From NCBI GenBank assembly GCA_905215195.1, contig CAJMPF010000017.1, positions 1 to 14,946 on the forward strand: 14,946 bases of DNA. Reading direction: 5' to 3'. How positions within the stretch are numbered: the first letter of the stretch is position 1; the number at the start of each line of letters is the position of its first letter. The notes under the pieces are model-generated. The model made no database searches, had not been told where the DNA came from, and saw only the letters and a program-made list of their open reading frames with translations. Below are positions 1-7,043 of this stretch, piece after piece. The position numbers and the translations under genes were made by a program. The stretch is from an uncultured bacterium (GTDB taxonomy: Bacteria > Actinomycetota > Coriobacteriia > Coriobacteriales > Coriobacteriaceae).

Positions 1-1267
1 GCAGCTCCCCGTAGAGCGGATGGTCTTCGAGCCTAAAGCGCTCAACCTGTTCGGGAGTGTGGCCGCGTACAAAGAGCCACGAGCGATCGATCGGCGTCGC
101 CATGAGCGTGCTGGGCAGCGCGTCGGCGCGGTCGGAAAACACCCGGGCACTCTCGGGATCCTGGAACGCCAGCACCAGATGCGTGTCGCAGTTGCCCATG
201 ATGGAGCGTGCGCGTGCCTCGCCATAGAGCGCATCGAGCTGGTTGGTCGACTGCAGCAGCAGCGTTGCCCAGATGTTGCGGCTTCGGATAATCGAGAGCA
301 CGTTGTCGATCTGGGGGATCTGCAGATTTGCGAAGTCATCGAGCATAAAGCTCACGGGCACGGGCAGGCTGCCGTCGGGCTGCCTATCGGCCTCACGAAT
401 GAGGCCCATAAACGCCTGCGAAATAAAGAGGCCGGTCAGCGGATCGAGATTGCGGTCAATATCGCTCACGGTTACAAACAGGGCGCAGGGGGTGTGTCCC
501 ATGGAAGCGAAGTCCACCTGATGGCACTCACGATAGAGCTGTGCCGCACCGTCGAATCCCAGACACATGACCTTTTCGGCAAGGATGCCGACGATGCTCG
601 CGTGCATGCGCTCGGCATTTTGCGTAATGGCGTAGCGCCGCCATAGCGAGAGGGCATAGCTTTGGGGGTCGGTCGTGATCAGGTCGTCAAACAATCGACC
701 CGTGGCACCGTCCTGCAGGTGCTCGATCAGCTTGATGACCGAGCTGATCGTCTGCTCGTCGGCGGGTAGCTGTTCGGTGACGTAGGCGATAAGACACGAC
801 AGCAGGTTTGCCGCCGCATGATCCCAAAAAGGCTGGTTGTTGTCCTCGATGGGGCAGATGGCCTTTGCCACCGAGAGGATGTCCTGCTGGTTGGGTCTGC
901 CGTCCGCCTTGCGGCGAATGTGCCTCAGGGGGTTGTAGCCGCAGCGCTCGATGCCGGGCGCAAGGGCCGGGACGGTGTTGAGGTCGGCGAAGTTGAGACA
1001 TTGCACGCGGTAACCGTGGGCTGCCAGCACGGGTCCCACTTCGCGACAGAGCGTGCCTTTGGTGTCGAGCACGATGTAGCTTGCGTTCATTTGCAGCAGG
1101 TTGGGCTTGAGGACGTTTCGGGTCTTGCCGGCTCCCGAGGGGCCGATCACAAGTGCGTTGTTGTTGAGCCCCGTTTGGCGGGTGTCGCAGGAAAGCGTTC
1201 GATCCTTGGCGAGGATGGTGGACGATGCGGACTCAGATGCGGCGAGGCGGCTGGCGAGGTTAGACAT
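1..1267 (-). CDS. virD4: VirD4/TraG-type conjugation coupling ATPase, C-terminus beyond window
   Basis: This is the coupling protein of a conjugative element, an ATPase that brings the DNA-relaxase complex to the type IV secretion channel. The reading frame is open from the ATG at 1267 to the left edge, giving 422 residues without a stop. The Walker A motif GPSGAGKT is at about residues 42-49. A Walker B-like stretch, FMLDDFANL, lies near residue 305-312, followed by the LLLQSTNQLDALYG segment typical of the TraG/VirD4 C-terminal (TraM-recognition) domain. The start is fixed by AAGGAGG (plus-strand 1274-1280), six bases upstream, inside the end of the ClpP-like gene, which it overlaps by 8 bases. 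VirD4 proteins usually begin with transmembrane helices; this one starts about 40 residues before Walker A with no hydrophobic segment. Family assignment is secure; the exact subfamily is not. Confidence 0.9.
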   Translation of the reverse strand, partial: MSNLASRLAASESASSTILAKDRTLSCDTRQTGLNNNALVIGPSGAGKTRNVLKPNLLQMNASYIVLDTKGTLCREVGPVLAAHGYRVQCLNFADLNTVPALAPGIERCGYNPLRHIRRKADGRPNQQDILSVAKAICPIEDNNQPFWDHAAANLLSCLIAYVTEQLPADEQTISSVIKLIEHLQDGATGRLFDDLITTDPQSYALSLWRRYAITQNAERMHASIVGILAEKVMCLGFDGAAQLYRECHQVDFASMGHTPCALFVTVSDIDRNLDPLTGLFISQAFMGLIREADRQPDGSLPVPVSFMLDDFANLQIPQIDNVLSIIRSRNIWATLLLQSTNQLDALYGEARARSIMGNCDTHLVLAFQDPESARVFSDRADALPSTLMATPIDRSWLFVRGHTPEQVERFRLEDHPLYGEL

Positions 1268-1877
1268 GGGCGACCTCCTTAGTGGTCGAGAGGATTTCGT
1301 GGGCAAAGCCGAGCTCGACGGCGCGCTCGGCCGAAAGGTAGGTGTCTTTTGCAGTGAGGGACTGGATGCGCTTGGGCGTGAGGCCGCTGCGGTCCGAGAG
1401 GATTTGCGTGAGGGTCTTGCGGGTCTGCATGAGACGCCGGCTGGTTTCCTGCAGCGCAAGTGCCGAGCCGCCTGCCCCCTGGGGGATCAGCGGGTCGTGA
1501 ATCATGAGCTCTGCATGGGGCGCCATACGGCGATCGTCGCCGCCCATAAAGATCACGGCGCCCATGGATGCGGCGAATTCCAGGCAGACGGTGCGGATGG
1601 GGCACGATGCGAGGCGGATGGCGTCATAGATCGCAAGACCCGATCGCACGCTTCCGCCGGCGCTGGCGACAAATATGGTGATGGGGCGGCTGGGGTCGGT
1701 GGCATCGAGCAGGCGGATCTGCTGGCATAGGTCGTGGGCCATCGGGGTTTCGATGTTTCCCATGACGGAGAGCTCGCGACGGGCGAGCATCTCATCGTAA
1801 ATGCTGGTGAGCGTGATACCTCGGGCGGATTCACGCATGGTGAGGGGGCTGATGATGGGGGAATGATTGGTGTCCAT
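1260..1877 (-). CDS. clpP: ClpP-like serine protease encoded with the conjugation genes
   Basis: The 205-residue protein has the length and core of the ClpP proteolytic subunit. The expected catalytic triad is present: Ser104 in FAASMGA, His127 in LMIHDPL, and Asp178 in AKDTYLSAERAVELGF. The oxyanion-type motif SAGGSV is at about residues 72-77. ClpP normally forms a barrel fed by an AAA+ unfoldase such as ClpX or ClpC; no unfoldase is encoded nearby. The ATG at 1877 is preceded by an AGAAAGGAG ribosome site. The gene's TAA lies inside the first codons of the coupling-ATPase gene, which suggests translational coupling. Its placement in a conjugation operon indicates an accessory paralogue instead of the housekeeping clpP, which usually sits beside tig or clpX. 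Its target is unknown; processing of a conjugation component or of a host protein are both possible. Confidence 0.9.
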   Translation of the reverse strand: MDTNHSPIISPLTMRESARGITLTSIYDEMLARRELSVMGNIETPMAHDLCQQIRLLDATDPSRPITIFVASAGGSVRSGLAIYDAIRLASCPIRTVCLEFAASMGAVIFMGGDDRRMAPHAELMIHDPLIPQGAGGSALALQETSRRLMQTRKTLTQILSDRSGLTPKRIQSLTAKDTYLSAERAVELGFAHEILSTTKEVAHV

Positions 1878-1940
1878 GAGGACTCCTTTCTGTTGGTTGT
1901 GTTGTGGAATAGGATTGTTGCCCGCGGAGGGGCTGGCGGG

Positions 1941-2831
1941 CTACAGGGTTCGTCCGAGCCTGAGATCGAGCTCGGTTGTGGGGCAGGCTGCCTGTTCGTG
2001 CGGCTCGCAAGCGCCAAGGGCTCCAAAGCGATGGAGCGTTGCGACGGGCGTGGTGTAGGCGAGCCGCAGCTGATGCTCGACAGGGGCACATCCGTCATTT
2101 TTGTAATGAGCCGCGTAGTACTGCGCGATGCCGGCGTTCATCTCGCTGCCATTGCGATGGCGCTCAAACTGGCGTCTGCAGGTCTCGATGATCTTTGCTA
2201 CCGACTTGGGTGCCGTCGCGGGAACAAGGGCGAGATAGCCCTCAAATAGTTCGTTGATGCTCAGGAGGCACAGCAGGTCGATCAGCGTCCTTATGGCTGC
2301 TCCCTCGGCGGAAAAGTGCGCGGTCATGCGGTTATATCGGTTGCGGTCGACGATGGCCACATGGGGTCTTGGAGTTTTCTGCCCCGTGGTCCCGGGTTTT
2401 TGCCGCGCCTGTGTATTGAGCTCGACGTTGCAGCGCTTGAGGCCGTCCAACGGAAGGAACAGTGCGGTGCGCAGGGTGCTCCGCTTGCTTTCGAGTTCAT
2501 GACGCTCGTCGGGTTCCCATTCGAGCTTGAGTTTCGTGTCGAGCGCCGTAAGCATATGGGCTAGGCAGCCTACGGTAAGAACGTACGAATCGTTGTCGCG
2601 TTTTGGGGCATAGGGGTCTGTCAGCTTGCGAATGTCGGGGTCGCCCATGATCTTTGTGCAGCGCTTCAGCAGTTGAGGGTGATCGGCCAAGATCGTCGCG
2701 AGCGGTAGCGACGCGTAGTTCTTGATGGTCGCGGCGGCAAAGGCGGCGTCATATTCGTTTGCATATGCTCGCTCAATGCGGGCATCCAGAATGCTTTTCT
2801 TATCGCCGTCTTCAGCGTGGTGGTTTGTCAT
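1941..2831 (-). CDS. Hypothetical protein of the conjugation module, 296 residues
   Basis: I do not recognise a family. The chosen start at 2831 gives MTNHHAEDGDKK and is preceded by GGAGAAGCT at normal spacing. The same frame is open upstream to an ATG at 2987, which would add a His- and Gln-rich 52-residue leader without a clear ribosome site. The protein is soluble, charged and rich in Arg, Lys, Leu and Ala, with no signal peptide. Stretches around residues 60-110 and 185-235 look helical. A His/Cys-containing tail (HRFGALGACEPHEQAACP) lies near the C-terminus. The gene ends 63 bases before the ClpP-like gene on the same strand, so the two are probably co-transcribed. The gap holds a GC-rich hairpin (1920-1941) that overlaps the stop codon. 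A role in the conjugative or integrative element is inferred only from position. Confidence 0.7.
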   Translation of the reverse strand: MTNHHAEDGDKKSILDARIERAYANEYDAAFAAATIKNYASLPLATILADHPQLLKRCTKIMGDPDIRKLTDPYAPKRDNDSYVLTVGCLAHMLTALDTKLKLEWEPDERHELESKRSTLRTALFLPLDGLKRCNVELNTQARQKPGTTGQKTPRPHVAIVDRNRYNRMTAHFSAEGAAIRTLIDLLCLLSINELFEGYLALVPATAPKSVAKIIETCRRQFERHRNGSEMNAGIAQYYAAHYKNDGCAPVEHQLRLAYTTPVATLHRFGALGACEPHEQAACPTTELDLRLGRTL

Positions 2832-3151
2832 AGCTTCTCCAATCGGTTGATGTTCGTGCTGTTTGTTGATGTGTTGGTTGTCGTGAGTGATGTGCTTGCC
2901 GTGGGTGATGTGCTGACGTTGGGGTGCTATGCGGTTTTCAATGAGCCCGTGAGGCAGTTGCTGCAGGGGTGGGATGGAACGGCCCATGCAAGGCGGAAGG
3001 CATCGTGCTCAAAATCGAGACAGCAATGCCCTGGGTGCCTCACATGTGGCAGTTACCTCATTAAGTTGTCATTGCGTTTGGGGTTGTACTTTGCCGATCT
3101 TCCTTCTCTTACACGCTAAAACTCAAACTTCATATGCTCGATCTACTTAAA

Positions 3152-3170
3152 ACCGCAAAGGCGGTCTTTT
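3152..3170 (+). terminator. Short terminator-like hairpin
   Basis: The arms ACCGC and GCGGT flank an AAAG loop. They are preceded by AAA and followed by CTTTT, so the structure could act in either direction. No plus-strand gene ends just before it, which makes its partner transcript unclear. Confidence 0.45.
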
Positions 3171-3352
3171 ATGAACTTATATGTCGGAACGCGTCTTTGC
3201 AAGTACTTTTTTGCCTTTGTTTCAAATGGGGTGGTTTTGCAACCGTCACGCGCCACGCTATGCAAGCGTGTCCCGGCTCGGATAAGATGGTGCGATCGAG
3301 TTCTACCGCGCTCACCGCAGTAGTCTTTGTTGCTGAGATAGGTCATGGCCGA

Positions 3353-3386
3353 AAGGGGCCCGTATCCCAACAGATACGGGCCCCTT
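3353..3386. terminator. Strong 14-bp hairpin, probable bidirectional terminator
   Basis: AAGGGGCCCGTATC (3353-3366) pairs perfectly with GATACGGGCCCCTT (3373-3386) across a CCAACA loop. The stem starts with AA and ends with TT and is followed by GCTATTT, so the U-tract is poor. No gene ends close by on either strand. It may insulate deoC from the conjugation region or end a short untranslated transcript. Confidence 0.6.
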
Positions 3387-3464
3387 GCTATTTAAATGGG
3401 CATGAGGGTGTATTGAGGGGGGGGGATGTCTTGCTGTCGGCATCCGCCTGCGGTGCCATTCGCT

Positions 3465-3487
3465 GCCGTAAATTATACGTTTACGGC
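3465..3487. promoter_or_regulatory. Inverted repeat upstream of deoC, possible operator
   Basis: The arms GCCGTAAA and TTTACGGC are perfect inverted copies separated by TTATACG, an AT-rich centre that resembles a -10 box. The site lies about 120 bases before deoC. Its size and symmetry suit a dimeric repressor, but no matching regulator gene is adjacent and no clear -35 box could be placed. Confidence 0.4.
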
Positions 3488-3547
3488 TAATTTCATACCA
3501 CTTGTCGGAATGCGGACGCTGTCCTTGCATGCCGGGCGTACATTGAA

Positions 3548-3571
3548 CGTGGTTTTTCGCGTGAAACCACG
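3548..3571 (+). promoter_or_regulatory. Hairpin in the deoC leader
   Basis: CGTGGTTT and AAACCACG form a perfect 8-bp stem around an 8-base loop. The structure ends 34 bases before the deoC ATG and 21 bases before its ribosome site. It could be a leader-RNA structure or a second operator. It has no terminator U-tract. Confidence 0.4.
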
Positions 3572-3605
3572 AATCGGTTGTCGGCCCTGAACAAGGAGGC
3601 CCAGC

Positions 3606-4280
3606 ATGACGCTTGCCAAACCCATCAATAAATACATCGACTATATCGATGCCCCCGAGGACACGTTTGAGCACTATGTCGAGAAGGCGTTAAAGTACAA
3701 CTTTCGCTGCGTATTTGCGAACCTGCAGGAGTACGAGACGGGCCGCGCCATGCTCGAGGGCTCTGACATCATCCTTGCCGGCGCTATCGACTTTCCCCAG
3801 GGCACTATGACGCTTGAGGAGAAGCTTGCGAGGTTTGAGGAATACGCTGCGTGTGGCTTTACCGAGATTGACTACGTTTTGAATCAGGGGTCGATCGAGA
3901 ACCGCGATTTTGATGCCATCGAGCGCGAGATGACTACCATTGCTGATTTTTGTCGCGCGCATGGCATCACTGACAAGGTAATCGTCGAGATGTGCAAGCT
4001 GGACGGCGACGACGCCGCCAAGCGCCGTGTATGCGAGATCGCGCTGGAGGCCAAGCCGGGATTCCTTAAGACGTCGACCGGCAGAAGCTTTGGCGGTGCT
4101 AAGCTCGAGGACGTGCGGCTGATGCACGAGGTGCTCGGCGATGCCGTGGCAATCAAGGCGGCGGGCGGTATCCATAATTACGAAGAGGCTTGCGCATTCA
4201 TCGAGGCCGGCTCCAGCGCGTTAGGTGCATCGGCGGGCATCGCGATCGTCGAGGGCGCACCGACGGATGAGCGTCGCTAG
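3606..4280 (+). CDS. deoC: Deoxyribose-phosphate aldolase
   Basis: DeoC cleaves 2-deoxy-D-ribose 5-phosphate to glyceraldehyde 3-phosphate and acetaldehyde in deoxynucleoside catabolism, in the cytoplasm. The 224-residue protein has the normal length of a class I TIM-barrel DERA. The Schiff-base lysine is Lys155 in FLKTSTGRSFGGAK, the second active-site lysine is Lys184 in AIKAAGGI, and Asp89 in FTEIDYVLN matches the proton-relay aspartate. The ATG at 3606 follows AAGGAGG (3593-3599). The segment around Asp89 diverges from the common DEVD form, so this is a divergent branch of the family. No deoxynucleoside phosphorylase or kinase lies beside it; the next two genes are HAD phosphatases. The function call rests on the two lysine motifs. 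Confidence 0.88.
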   Translation: MTLAKPINKYIDYIDAPEDTFEHYVEKALKYNFRCVFANLQEYETGRAMLEGSDIILAGAIDFPQGTMTLEEKLARFEEYAACGFTEIDYVLNQGSIENRDFDAIEREMTTIADFCRAHGITDKVIVEMCKLDGDDAAKRRVCEIALEAKPGFLKTSTGRSFGGAKLEDVRLMHEVLGDAVAIKAAGGIHNYEEACAFIEAGSSALGASAGIAIVEGAPTDERR

Positions 4281-4429
4281 CAGACGTATTTGACCTGAGC
4301 GATAAAGCTTCACGACCACACGCCGTTCATGTTCGGGACAATATGACATTTTTCCCGTTGCAAACGGAGTCGCGGTGGCTGTTCTGTATGATGACTCAGA
4401 CAAGGTTATTCAATGACAGGGAGGCATAT

Positions 4430-5272
4430 ATGGCAATCAAAGCCATCGCGATGGATATCGACGGTACGCTTACCAACGATCAGAAAGTGATTAGCCCGCG
4501 TACGCGCGAGGAGCTGCTCGCGGCGCAGGAGTCGGGCATTAAGCTCATTTTGGCTTCGGGCCGTCCCGCATGGGGACTACATGCTCTGGCGCAGGAGCTC
4601 GACCTTCAAAACCATGACGGTCTGCTGGTTGCCTTTAATGGCGCGCATGTGGTCGACGCTCAGACCGATGAGGTCCTTTTTGACCAGGCCATGCCGGCTG
4701 ACGAGCTGCACCGTCTGATTGATCACCTGCAAAACTATGATGTGATCCCCATGATCTCGCTCGGGCGTGACCTGCATGTAGAGGACTCGTATCGCTGCAT
4801 GATTACACTGCCGGACGGCTCGCAGAAGAATATCGTCAAATACGAGCGCGATGCCTGCGACCTTAAGATTCGCGAAGTCGAGAGCCTTCATGAGGTGGCG
4901 GATGCTTATCCCGTGGACAAGCTGCTGACGGCGGGCGATCCGGCCTACCTGCAGGCGCATCACGAGGAGATGTACGCGCCCTTTACCCAGACGCTTTCGG
5001 GTATGTTTACGGCCGACTGGTACTTTGAGTACACGGCGCCCGGTATTGACAAGGCCCGCGCGCTCGAGGGTGCCCTGCCCAAGCTCGGCATCGATGCCAG
5101 CGAGGTCGTCTCGTTTGGCGACGGCCAGAACGACAAGTCTATGATTGAGTGGGCCGGCACCGGGGTTGCCATGGGAAACGCCATCGATGAGGTTAAGGCC
5201 GTGGCCCAGATGGTGACCGCCAATAATAACGAAGACGGCATTGCGGTGGCGCTGGATAAGCTGCTGGGTTAG
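4430..5272 (+). CDS. Cof-type HAD phosphatase (subfamily IIB)
   Basis: This is a cytoplasmic phosphatase of the Cof/YidA group, which dephosphorylates small phosphorylated metabolites, often sugar phosphates. The 280-residue protein shows all four HAD motifs. Motif I is DIDGT, with the nucleophile Asp9 and the acid-base Asp11. Motif II is LASGR, with Ser43. Motif III is Lys208 in GIDKAR. Motif IV is GDGQND at about 230-235, followed by the typical GVAMGNA. A C2-type cap lies between motifs II and III. An in-frame ATG at 4343 would add 29 residues, but AGGGAGG stands just before 4430 and family homology begins there. A gap of 149 bases separates it from deoC, and a terminator follows the gene. 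The substrate cannot be read from sequence. Confidence 0.9.
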   Translation: MAIKAIAMDIDGTLTNDQKVISPRTREELLAAQESGIKLILASGRPAWGLHALAQELDLQNHDGLLVAFNGAHVVDAQTDEVLFDQAMPADELHRLIDHLQNYDVIPMISLGRDLHVEDSYRCMITLPDGSQKNIVKYERDACDLKIREVESLHEVADAYPVDKLLTAGDPAYLQAHHEEMYAPFTQTLSGMFTADWYFEYTAPGIDKARALEGALPKLGIDASEVVSFGDGQNDKSMIEWAGTGVAMGNAIDEVKAVAQMVTANNNEDGIAVALDKLLG

Positions 5273-5295
5273 AATCGCCGATTAATGCATGGTTC

Positions 5296-5320
5296 GGGCG
5301 CCTGCTCGCGGGCGTCCTTT
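5296..5320 (+). terminator. Intrinsic terminator after the Cof-type gene
   Basis: GGGCGCC (5296-5302) pairs with GGCGTCC (5311-5317), with one G-U pair and an 8-base loop, followed by TTTTGTT. It lies between the stop at 5272 and the next start at 5337, which argues against an ATG start for the next gene at 5289. Confidence 0.75.
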
Positions 5321-5336
5321 TGTTAGGGAGGGTGCC

Positions 5337-5996
5337 GTGTCCGCATTTCCGTTCGACGCTGTTATCTTTGACATGGACGGCGTCATTGTCGATACCGAGT
5401 ATTACTACCTGGGCGAGACTGCCGCGTTTGCCAAGGAGCTTGGGCTTAACTTGACTCAAGAGGAGTTGAACGGGCAGGTTGGTACCTCGCATCAGTTCTT
5501 CCTGCGTATGCTGGTCGATTGGTTTGAGCGCGCCGGTAGGGGGCATTTCACTGGCGAGGAAGCGTTGGCCCGTTGGGACGAGTGGGCGCATAAGCGTCCG
5601 CGCGACTATCAGGCTTTGATTAACCCAGGCGCCGTGGATACGATTCGAGAGCTGCCGCGCCGTGGCGTTCGCGTGGCGCTTGCCAGCTCGTCTCCCATGG
5701 ATAGCATCGAGGAAGTGCTCAATGCGTGCGGGCTGGCGGATGCCTTTGAGTATGTGGTGAGCGGCGAGCAGTTTAAGGAGAGCAAGCCCGAGCCCGACAT
5801 CTACCTGCATGCGCTGGACCTGCTGGGGCTGCCCGCGAATCGCTGCTGCTGCGTTGAGGATTCGGTGCCTGGCATCACCGCTGGCAAGCGAGCCGGCCTG
5901 ACAGTTATTGCCAAGCGCGAGGAGCGCTTTGGCTTTAGCCAGGATGCCGCGGACAAGATTATCGACCAGCTGCCGGAACTGCTCACGCTTTCTTAG
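5337..5996 (+). CDS. HAD phosphatase/phosphomutase, beta-phosphoglucomutase-like
   Basis: The 219-residue protein belongs to HAD subfamily I with a helical C1 cap, the group of beta-phosphoglucomutase, phosphoglycolate phosphatase and YcjU/YniC-type sugar phosphatases. Motif I is IFDMDGVIVDTE, with Asp12 and Asp14. Motif II is LASSSP, motif III is the Lys of KPEPDIY, and motif IV is VEDSVPGITAGKRAGL. The GTG at 5337 is chosen because AGGGAGG precedes it at five bases and the family start VSAFPFDAVIFD begins there. The upstream ATG at 5289 lies before the terminator hairpin of the previous gene. Phosphatase and mutase activities cannot be separated by sequence here, and no sugar phosphorylase is adjacent, so I leave the substrate open. 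Confidence 0.88.
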   Translation: MSAFPFDAVIFDMDGVIVDTEYYYLGETAAFAKELGLNLTQEELNGQVGTSHQFFLRMLVDWFERAGRGHFTGEEALARWDEWAHKRPRDYQALINPGAVDTIRELPRRGVRVALASSSPMDSIEEVLNACGLADAFEYVVSGEQFKESKPEPDIYLHALDLLGLPANRCCCVEDSVPGITAGKRAGLTVIAKREERFGFSQDAADKIIDQLPELLTLS

Positions 5997-6047
5997 AAGC
6001 GCGGTAGTTGCGCGTTTTTCGGGTCAGATGAGTAAATCCCCGACATT

Positions 6048-6076
6048 TTGGTGCGGCAGCAAGCATACTTTATGCT
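6048..6076 (+). promoter_or_regulatory. Weak promoter candidate with inverted repeat before the GntR gene
   Basis: TTGGTG (6048-6053) and TATGCT (6071-6076) are spaced by 17 bases. AGCATA-CTT-TATGCT (6062-6076) is a symmetric 6+3+6 repeat over the -10 box. Its 3-base spacing matches the larger palindrome before the permease gene. A strong terminator begins at 6080, so a transcript from here would be attenuated at once. The call is tentative. Confidence 0.25.
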
Positions 6077-6079
6077 AAT

Positions 6080-6120
6080 GCGGGCTTAAGGGCTTGTTGA
6101 ATGCCCTTAAGCCCGCTTTT
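6080..6120 (+). terminator. Strong intrinsic terminator before the GntR gene
   Basis: GCGGGCTTAAGGGC (6080-6093) pairs perfectly over 14 bases with 6103-6116 across a 9-base loop and is followed by TTTT. It most likely ends the HAD gene transcript, although it lies 84 bases after that stop codon. Confidence 0.85.
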
Positions 6121-6146
6121 GACTTAATTGGGCTGGGAGAGGGTAT

Positions 6147-6890
6147 ATGCCACCGACTGAAGGACTAACTGACGGTAAAGCAGCGATACCGCTGTACCAA
6201 CAGGTTATCGATATCATTAAAAACGAAATCAATTCCGGTGCCTACAAGGCGGGCGCGCGGATACCCAACGAATTCGAATTGGCTGAGAACTATAAAGTTG
6301 GCCGCGTTACCGTGCGACGCGCTATTGAGGAGCTCGTCCAGCAGGGCTATCTAACGAAGCGGCAGGGGAAAGGCACGTTTGTCAACGCCCCCAAGCTTAA
6401 GCGCAAGATTCGCCAGAAGGATGACGTCCAGAGTTTTTCGGACGCATGCCGCGTTAACGGAATGGAGCCGGGGGCGTGCGTCATTTCGAGAAAGATACTG
6501 CCGGCGGATTCTACCGAAGCGCAGTTCTTTGGTGTTCCCGTTGGAACTGATTTGATTTGCGTTGAGCGTGTACGTACTGCCGATGGAGTCCCCGTCATGC
6601 TCGAGAACAACATATACGTTTACGAGGACAACGCCTATCTATCAACGGCACCTCTATCTAACCAATCCATTTTTGAGTTCGTGCGCAACCGGACGGGCCG
6701 CACGCCCGCGTTTACCGACCCGTGCACGCTCGAGATCGCGTGCGCGTCGCCCGAGGTCGCTCGACTGTTGGCAGTTCCCGTTGGCGAACCCTTGTTTTAT
6801 ATGGAAGCCTTCTTTTTCGATGAGCAGCGGCGGCCGTTTATCATCGGTCGTCAGCGGATCGTTGGGTCTCGCTACGTTTTTGACATCTAG
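6147..6890 (+). CDS. GntR-family (HutC/FrlR-type) transcriptional regulator
   Basis: The 247-residue protein has a winged-helix GntR DNA-binding domain at about residues 14-80, with PLYQQVIDIIKNEI, the helix ENYKVGRVTVRRAIEEL and the wing QGKGTFV. A UTRA effector-binding domain follows at about 100-240. This is the architecture of HutC/FAR regulators, which usually sense a sugar phosphate or an amino-acid derivative. It matches FrlR, the GntR-type regulator of the E. coli frl operon. The ATG at 6147 follows GGGAGAGGG. The gene ends in its own terminator and precedes the fructoselysine-type operon on the same strand. It is inferred to control that operon through the palindrome at 7044-7066. 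Its ligand is probably a phosphorylated Amadori compound, but that is not shown by sequence. Confidence 0.9.
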   Translation: MPPTEGLTDGKAAIPLYQQVIDIIKNEINSGAYKAGARIPNEFELAENYKVGRVTVRRAIEELVQQGYLTKRQGKGTFVNAPKLKRKIRQKDDVQSFSDACRVNGMEPGACVISRKILPADSTEAQFFGVPVGTDLICVERVRTADGVPVMLENNIYVYEDNAYLSTAPLSNQSIFEFVRNRTGRTPAFTDPCTLEIACASPEVARLLAVPVGEPLFYMEAFFFDEQRRPFIIGRQRIVGSRYVFDI

Positions 6891-6902
6891 GACATTGCGA
6901 AT

Positions 6903-6938
6903 GGAAGCGCCCGGTGGATCATCTCACCGGGCGTTTCC
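6903..6938 (+). terminator. Terminator after the GntR gene
   Basis: GGAAGCGCCCGGTG (6903-6916) pairs with CACCGGGCGTTTCC (6925-6938) over 14 positions with one G-U pair and an 8-base loop. The embedded TTT is the only U-rich part. It separates the regulator transcript from the catabolic operon. Confidence 0.75.
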
Positions 6939-7000
6939 ATACCGTTCACGGCGCAAACGCAACCGTTCAACCGCGTTGCGGCAATCAGTTTGAAATTATC

Positions 7001-7029
7001 TTGATGAAGGAAAAAGCTGCTGGTAATCT
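7001..7029 (+). promoter_or_regulatory. Promoter candidate for the Amadori-type operon
   Basis: TTGATG (7001-7006) and TAATCT (7024-7029) are separated by 17 bases. Transcription would begin near 7036, just before the palindrome. The boxes are moderate matches to the sigma-70/SigA consensus. Confidence 0.45.
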
Positions 7030-7043
7030 ATGGGACGTCATAG

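Larger units (their letters stand above)
2832..3605. other. Gene-poor stretch between the conjugation module and deoC
   Basis: No convincing gene was found in these roughly 770 bases. The short open frames here lack ribosome sites and overlap hairpins. The part next to the minus-strand hypothetical gene (about 2850-2925) is T/G-rich on the plus strand. It holds an imperfect repeat with a period near 18 bases, including two copies of GTGATGTGCT. Two terminator-like hairpins and two inverted repeats further right are listed separately. The stretch probably contains the promoter of the minus-strand operon and the junction between mobile and core DNA, but I saw no tRNA end or duplicated att core. 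Confidence 0.5.

Noticed and set aside
20..1730. Several plus-strand open frames opposite the coupling ATPase and ClpP-like genes
   Set aside because: The minus-strand reading contains Walker and catalytic motifs and good ribosome sites; the plus-strand products have none.
2832..3605. Possible att site or tRNA end marking the edge of the conjugative element
   Set aside because: No tRNA, integrase gene or matching direct repeat is visible in the window, so the border cannot be placed.
3143..3674. Small minus-strand frames between the conjugation module and deoC
   Set aside because: They run through perfect hairpins and into the deoC start, and have no domain or ribosome-site support.
4343..4429. 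Upstream start giving the Cof-type phosphatase 29 more residues
   Set aside because: There is no ribosome site at 4343, whereas AGGGAGG precedes 4430, where the HAD motif I region normally begins.
5999..6018. GCGC-GGTAGTT-GCGC followed by GTTTTT just after the HAD gene
   Set aside because: The stem is only 4 bp, and a far stronger terminator stands at 6080-6120.
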